Source: Symsagittifera roscoffensis
Lineage: Eukaryota > Xenacoelomorpha > Acoela > Convolutidae
Length of the DNA stretch: 64,000 nt
NCBI RefSeq assembly: GCF_963678635.1
Contig: NC_087064.1
Location: 15,369,802-15,433,801, forward strand
Direction: 5' to 3'
Shown here: piece by piece, positions 59,350 through 64,000 of the stretch
Position numbering within the stretch: position 1 is the stretch's first letter
Layout of the letters: every line of letters begins with the position of its first letter
Made by a program: the position numbers and the translations under genes
Notes under the pieces: generated by a model
The model's database searches: none
Seen by the model: only the letters and a program-made list of their open reading frames with translations
Told to the model about the DNA's origin: nothing

Positions 59350-59780
59350 AAATGTTCAATGAACGTTCTGGAAAAAGATAGAATGTTCTTGTTCAAAGTT
59401 TTCTTTCTTTCTCTGTCGTGTATTTTAAATCGGTGCTTCGCCTGTGTACAAATTTTTATTGTTCTATCATGTCTATTTTCCTGTAAATTTGTCTTTGGTT
59501 TTTAATAACATTTCAAATGTAATTATGTTTGAATGACTCAATTCAATTCTTAAATCAACATAATGTCATTTTTTTTATTTCAAGAGTTAATCAATCGAAC
59601 CTGAGCGGCCGAAGGATTGGTTTCTCAACAGATCATTGTAATTAGCCCAAATGAAGATTTGCCCAAATTTACAGACCTCGTTTGTTGAAACGAGCTCTGA
59701 AAACATTCAATAGCATAGTTTCAATTAAATTTGAATTCGAGTTCTTTTTTTTCAGAAAGAATGACTGAGTAGTATTTAAG
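59350..59780. other. Intergenic: bHLH 3' end to INTS11 start
   Basis: Contains a short piece of the TTCGCCT repeat (59424-59460), AT-rich spacer, and then a strong acceptor-like tract TTCTTTTTTTTCAG ending at 59755. A four-codon open frame follows (ATG ACT GAG TAG, 59761-59772), and the INTS11 ATG at 59781. Confidence 0.6.
59742..59755 (+). promoter_or_regulatory. 3' splice acceptor just upstream of INTS11
   Basis: TTCTTTTTTTTCAG is a strong pyrimidine-tract acceptor 25 nt before the start codon. It implies either a 5' UTR intron or a spliced-leader addition site. Confidence 0.6.
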
Positions 59781-61857
59781 ATGCCAAACATCGAAGTGAC
59801 TCCATTGGGAGCCGGTCAAGACGTGGGCAAGAGTTGTATTTTAGTCAGCATCAATGGAAAGAACATCATGTTGGACTGTGGAATGCATATGGGCTTTGAC
59901 GATGAGCGACGGTTGACGATCGATTACAATAGTAGACCCCATCAATTGTTTTTCACGAACATTTTTCCAGGGAAATCAAAAGCCTGGTCTATAAGGCGTT
60001 CAATTTAGATCAAAAGTGGTGATTATTCTGTCAAAGCTATGCTTGCTCTAATTTTTTAAATCATTATAACAGAGAAAAACTGAAAAAATGGCTGAGGAAA
60101 TTCTTAGAAACATACATATTGTTACTTATTCTGGGGATTTATTGTTGTAACCGATCGTGCACAGGTTCCCTGATTTCAAATACATCACGGATTCCAACCT
60201 GAACGGTTATCTGGATTGCGTCCTGATTTCTCATTTTCATCTGGACCATTGTGGCTCGTTGCCGTTTATGTCGGAAGTTGTGGGCTTCGACGGACCCATT
60301 TACATGACTCATCCGACCAAAGCCATTTGCCCAATTTTATTGGAAGATTACAGAAAAGTGACCATGGACAAACAAGATAAAAGAATAAAACCGATTGAAC
60401 CCGATAAGTTTTTCACATCTCAGAATATCAAAGATTGTATTAAGAAAGTAAAAGTTATCGGATTGCATCAAACAATTAAGGTAGACGATGAATTGGAAAT
60501 CAAAGCGTATTATGCTGGCCATGTTTTGGGAGCGTGTATGTTTTTAATAACAGTCGGCTCAGATAGTGTTTTGTATACTGGAGATTACAATATGACAGCT
60601 GATAGACATTTGGGTGCTGCCTGGGTCGACAAATGTCGTCCGACTCTTTTGATAACTGAATCAACCTACGCCACGACAATTCGGGATTCCAAGCGCGCCC
60701 GTGAGCAAGATTTCTTGAAGAAAATTCACGAGGTTGTCGACAGAAATGGGAAAATTTTGATCCCAGTCTTTGCTCTGGGACGAGCACAGGAATTGTGTAT
60801 TTTACTTGAAAGCTATTGGGATCGTATGAACATCAAAGCGCCAATTTATTTTTCACTTGGTCTCGTCGAAAAGGCGAATCACTACTATAAGCTTTTTATT
60901 CCGTGGACGAGTCAGAAAATTAAGAGTACTTTTGTGGAACGGAATCTGTTTGAGTTCAAGTATATCAAACCATTTGACAGGTCTTACATCGAGAATCCAG
61001 GGCCGATGGTAGTTTTTGCATCACCTGGAATGTTACATGCCGGACAGTCGCTCAATATTTTCAAAAACTGGGCACATGATTCCAATAACATGTTGATAAT
61101 GCCGGGTTATTGTGTTGCTGGAACAATCGGTCATCAAGTTTTAAACAATGCGAAGCAGGTTATCATCGATGGAAAGAAAATAAATGTCAACATCAAAGTC
61201 GAGTACATGTCGTTTAGTGCGCATGCAGACGCTAAGGGAATTATGCAACTAATTTCAAATACTGAACCCAAAAACGTATTATTGGTGCATGGCGAAAATG
61301 ACAAAATGAGCTTTCTTAAACGTCAAATCGAAAAAGAGTTTAAAATTAACTGTTATAAACCTGCCAACGGTGAAACGGAAACAATTGAAACTTTTCCTGA
61401 TTTGAGTGTCAATTTGAGTTGCAATACATACAGGCAACAATGCTTGGAGTACACCAAGTTCGGGGCTAAAAAGCCGAAGATTTTCAGAGGCGCTGTTTCA
61501 GTTCGAGAGGATGGTTCTCTGGAGCTCCAAGACGCACAGAGTTTTGCTGAAGAAAATGGACTGAAGCAACATAAAATCAGATTTACTTCATCTGTAGCTC
61601 TAAACGAAGAATTTGAATCTATTACTAATTTGGAGTCTCAAGTTTACGATGCTCTACAGAATCAGTTAGCCGAGTTTGATTCATCTGTTATTTTTTCGAA
61701 GTCGTCAGCTGATCGGTCAATTTCATTAAACGGAAACTTGGTCGTAAAAATTTCATCTGTGAAAGAACTCATTGTCTCTTGGCCGTTTGAAATGGATGAT
61801 TTGGGCCAGGAAGTTGTGAAAATTTTAAACACAATTGACGAGGATGGAATTGTTTAA
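59781..61857 (+). CDS. INTS11: Integrator complex subunit 11 (RNA endonuclease)
   Basis: Catalytic subunit of the Integrator complex, a nuclear metallo-beta-lactamase/beta-CASP endonuclease of the CPSF73 family that cleaves snRNA and other nascent transcripts. Two exons are inferred: 59781-59911 and 60165-61857, joined in phase (CG|G), for 607 aa, close to the ~600 aa of the family. The N-terminus [19 protein letters not shown] is typical. Zinc ligands are visible: HFHLDH (residues 67-72), AGH (~163), GDYNM (~184). The beta-CASP part carries [32 protein letters not shown] and SAHAD. The C-terminus is longer and less conserved. The donor is GTTGAC, unusual for GT-AG introns, but it is the only one that restores the conserved ERR-FPDF join. 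Intron retention would end the frame at 60006. No catalytic residue is missing. Confidence 0.96.
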
Positions 61858-63300
61858 TGTTATTTTTCTGTTCAGTAATTATTCTCCAAAAAGTATACGA
61901 AATTGAACTTCATTTATTATTGAAGCTCAATATCTTACAGGCTTCTTAGCACTTTATTTTAGGCAACGCGATTGTCTTTCAACCGTAAAGTGGGCGATTT
62001 GACTCCCGGTCCGGGAAAAATTGGGGAAACGTTATTTTTTTTTCCGGGAAAAGTTGAGTTGTCTGACCTCCTTTGTCTGCTTATTTTTTGTTGGCGTAAT
62101 TTTCAGAGATTTTTTTTGCTTTCAGTTCAAACGAATACTTAAATGAGAGTCGGACAGTCGATATCCTATTTTGTTGACTGTGAATTTTTTTTTCGAGAAA
62201 AAATAGTTTCGGCTGGTGTTTTATCTGTTAGTCAACTCATTTGTGTTGTTCTAAGGACTAAAATTGATTACCATTTTTAAGATAATTCAGGACATAGTAA
62301 AAGTTTGAAGTTCAAAAACCTAATCACTCGAGTTTTGTGGGAATAGTTTTTTATGGATTTTTTTTTTGTGTTAATGGGCGTCTACCCAAGTATTGTCGCC
62401 TAGTGACCGCTTGATAAATGATACTAAAAGATTATTTATTTCGTTTTTTTTTTCAAATATAAATTTTTCGACCTAGTTGTTCCATCTCATTTTCTGTTCG
62501 CTAGTTTGCAGTGTTACGCTTGTGTTCTAAGGCAAGTGATGCGGCGATCCGCTTCGCCTCTGTGTTTAATTATGCGAAATATCCTCCAAAGTTAGTTTTG
62601 TTGTTTAGGCGCTCGTGTTTGTGTTATCGCTAAAGAAAAAAGGCTGAATCGCTTCTCACTAATCTAGACATCACTGTGCTTCCGCTAGATACTTTCGCTA
62701 ATTGCTAGCATTGACGCTAATAACATCTATTATTCGTGGAAAAGTCATTAACTGGACCTCCTGAAAGAAAATTTGAATTTGGGAATTGAGATCTGACTAC
62801 TTTCCGATAGTCGCATTCGATTGAACTGTGTAATGCTAAAATTTTTTATTTTTAACATTAACCAATTCTTGCCAAAGTGGACAATAAGATGCGATCTTCT
62901 TCAACTTCTAAATTCATAGAGTCGAATTTCTTCAATCATTTCCGTCCAATATTTTTCAATTTGTCATTTTTTTTGCAAGCTCGTTTATCTTCATCTTGAT
63001 TGCTAATTAACAATAATCACTTCAGACAAATCTTATCTGTGGCTATCGCTTTAAAGCCCTGTTTTTCACCCTTTACTTTTCTGAATAAAACACTAGATGG
63101 TAATAAGGCATTGCTAGAGAATGGAGTAATTGTAATTTTGTGTCAAGAAAATGTGCTTTAAAACACTTATTAGCTCCATCGTAATGTCTATTTTCTCTAA
63201 CACTACTCTTATAAGAAACATTAACAGGCATGCTTTTGAGTTATAAAATTGTAAATAGTCCCTTCGTCGTACTGGACGACTAAAAAAGTTTTAGTTTGAA
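61858..63300. other. Intergenic INTS11 to MBD gene
   Basis: Holds the INTS11 3' UTR, a tRNA-like stretch at about 61960-62030 (AACGCGATTGTCTTTCAACCG, then a degenerate B box GATTTGACTCCCG), and the two-part repeat at 62356-62571. No further coding region seen. No AATAAA close to the INTS11 stop. Confidence 0.5.
62356..62571. repeat. Two-part dispersed repeat (GGCGTCTACC + TCCGCTTCGCCT)
   Basis: GGGCGTCTACCCAAGTATTGTCGCC followed by CATCTCATTTTCTGTTCGCTAGTTTGCAGTG, GGCAAGTGATGCGGCGATCCGCTTCGCCTCTGTG. It matches 58361-58617 and 57705-57790, and shows that this unit is dispersed and not confined to the bHLH intron. Confidence 0.6.
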
Positions 63301-64000
63301 ATGTCAAAAAGGGGCGATTTGAGTGGGATCGATTTGCCTCCAGGATGGAAAAGAGTGGAGCGAAAGAAGAAGGGAAAGAGTTCGGGAAACAAGACAGAAG
63401 TACTGTACATATCTCCTGCCAATGTGGAAGTCAAGTCGATGGCTAAACTGCAGAAAGTGTTGCCTGAAGTAGATTTCTCCTATTTTGATTTCCGAACGGG
63501 CAAGTCAATGAAATCGGAAGCGAGAAAGTTGAAGGAGAAACACCTAGAAATTATCAAGGTACGGTATCTCACGCATCTTGTTTGCTTCTTTTTTTCAAGA
63601 GTAGCTCTTTAAGTCAGGTGTTAATAAATCGTGTACGACTTATTAAAATTGTTTGATTTGACGACTAATGCTATTTCGAATTAGTTTATTAGTGTGGGCA
63701 GTGAATTAATTTCTGGAACTGTAGAGCTTAGCTATTCGAACGCAGGTTTCCCTGATAAAAAGTACTGTGATCTTCAATTGGAATGGGCATTTTTGAATAA
63801 AAAAATGGCGTGCGATTGATTGAAATGTGAATTGAGAGGATTCCTCTTTTTTTTTAGCTGTCGTTCCGTTACATAATAAACACAGTGGTCGCGTAAAATA
63901 ATGCTGTGTAAAATAAAGGTGCAATATAAATGCTAATAAGTGGCTGCTTTGTTTTAGGAAGGAACTTCATTCCCAAGACGCAGTATTTCCAGCAGCAGTA
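63301..64000 (+). CDS. MBD2/3-like methyl-CpG-binding-domain protein (5' part)
   Basis: Exon 1 is 63301-63558 (86 codons, phase 0, donor AAG|GTACGG). A second exon begins at 63958 after GTTTTAG and runs off the window. Residues ~9-70 form an MBD: LPPGWKRVERKKKG, then VLYISPANVEVKSMAKLQKV, then DFSYFDFRTGK. The FDFRTGK end is the signature of MBD2/MBD3, the NuRD-complex subunits. An ungapped by-eye alignment to MBD2 puts Lys, Glu, Leu and Lys at the positions of the two arginine fingers, the Asp and the Tyr that read methyl-CpG, so selective binding to methylated DNA is doubtful. A Lys/Glu-rich helix follows. An AG lies 6 nt before the ATG. Confidence 0.88.

Noticed and set aside
61955-62030. 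Possible tRNA gene
   Set aside because: The anticodon-loop-like CTTTCAACCGTAAAG is present, but the acceptor stem does not pair and the B box is degenerate.

Overview
The window is nuclear DNA of an invertebrate animal. The evidence is spliced host genes (a USF-like bHLH factor, Integrator subunit 11, an MBD2/3-type protein), a BEL/Pao LTR retrotransposon (a metazoan lineage) and abundant tRNA-derived, MITE-like and satellite repeats in AT-rich spacer. I cannot name the species. Most long open frames are decayed mobile-element genes or chance and satellite frames.

Layout. 1-9.2 kb: AT-rich spacer with two dispersed repeat families (A: 1-1345, 4240-4400; B: 5085-5965), a tRNA-headed SINE at 6869, and one possible host terminal exon (1540-1650). 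9.2-13.6 kb: a heavily decayed viral/Polinton-type family-B DNA polymerase gene. 14.7-15.4 kb: a non-autonomous element with GCCAAACTGTGCA inverted ends and palindromic sub-repeats. 17.3-17.7 kb: a TA-flanked MITE. 18.9-23.2 kb: a second, different and younger PolB gene, also broken. 23.2-26.5 kb: spacer with another family-B copy and a second SINE.

26.5-40.8 kb is a higher-order composite repeat. Arrays of a 36-bp unit alternate with long flanks that contain a family-B-like segment, a copy of the GCCAAAC element and a conserved hairpin. The last array is interrupted at 40.8-50.5 kb by a tandem BEL/Pao structure with three LTRs. It has one nearly full-length, dead element (LTR-INT-RT/RH-PR-gag-leader-LTR, minus strand), then a deleted second unit and an LTR stub, after which the satellite resumes. 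Between gag and the 5' LTR lies an opposite-strand fragment of a host tRNA-binding (EMAPII/AIMP1/TyrRS-C type) domain, beside what looks like an older LTR in the opposite orientation.

53.3-64 kb is the gene-bearing end: a bHLH gene whose ~5-kb third intron is full of repeats (including a ~180-bp tandem/inverted array with CACGTG E-boxes), then INTS11, then the 5' part of an MBD2/3-like gene. All run on the plus strand. Each has an AG acceptor-like site 6-25 nt before its ATG, which suggests spliced-leader trans-splicing or 5'UTR introns. These genes are not an operon in the bacterial sense: they act in E-box transcription, snRNA 3'-end processing and chromatin repression. Exon joins, family calls and repeat homologies were made by eye.
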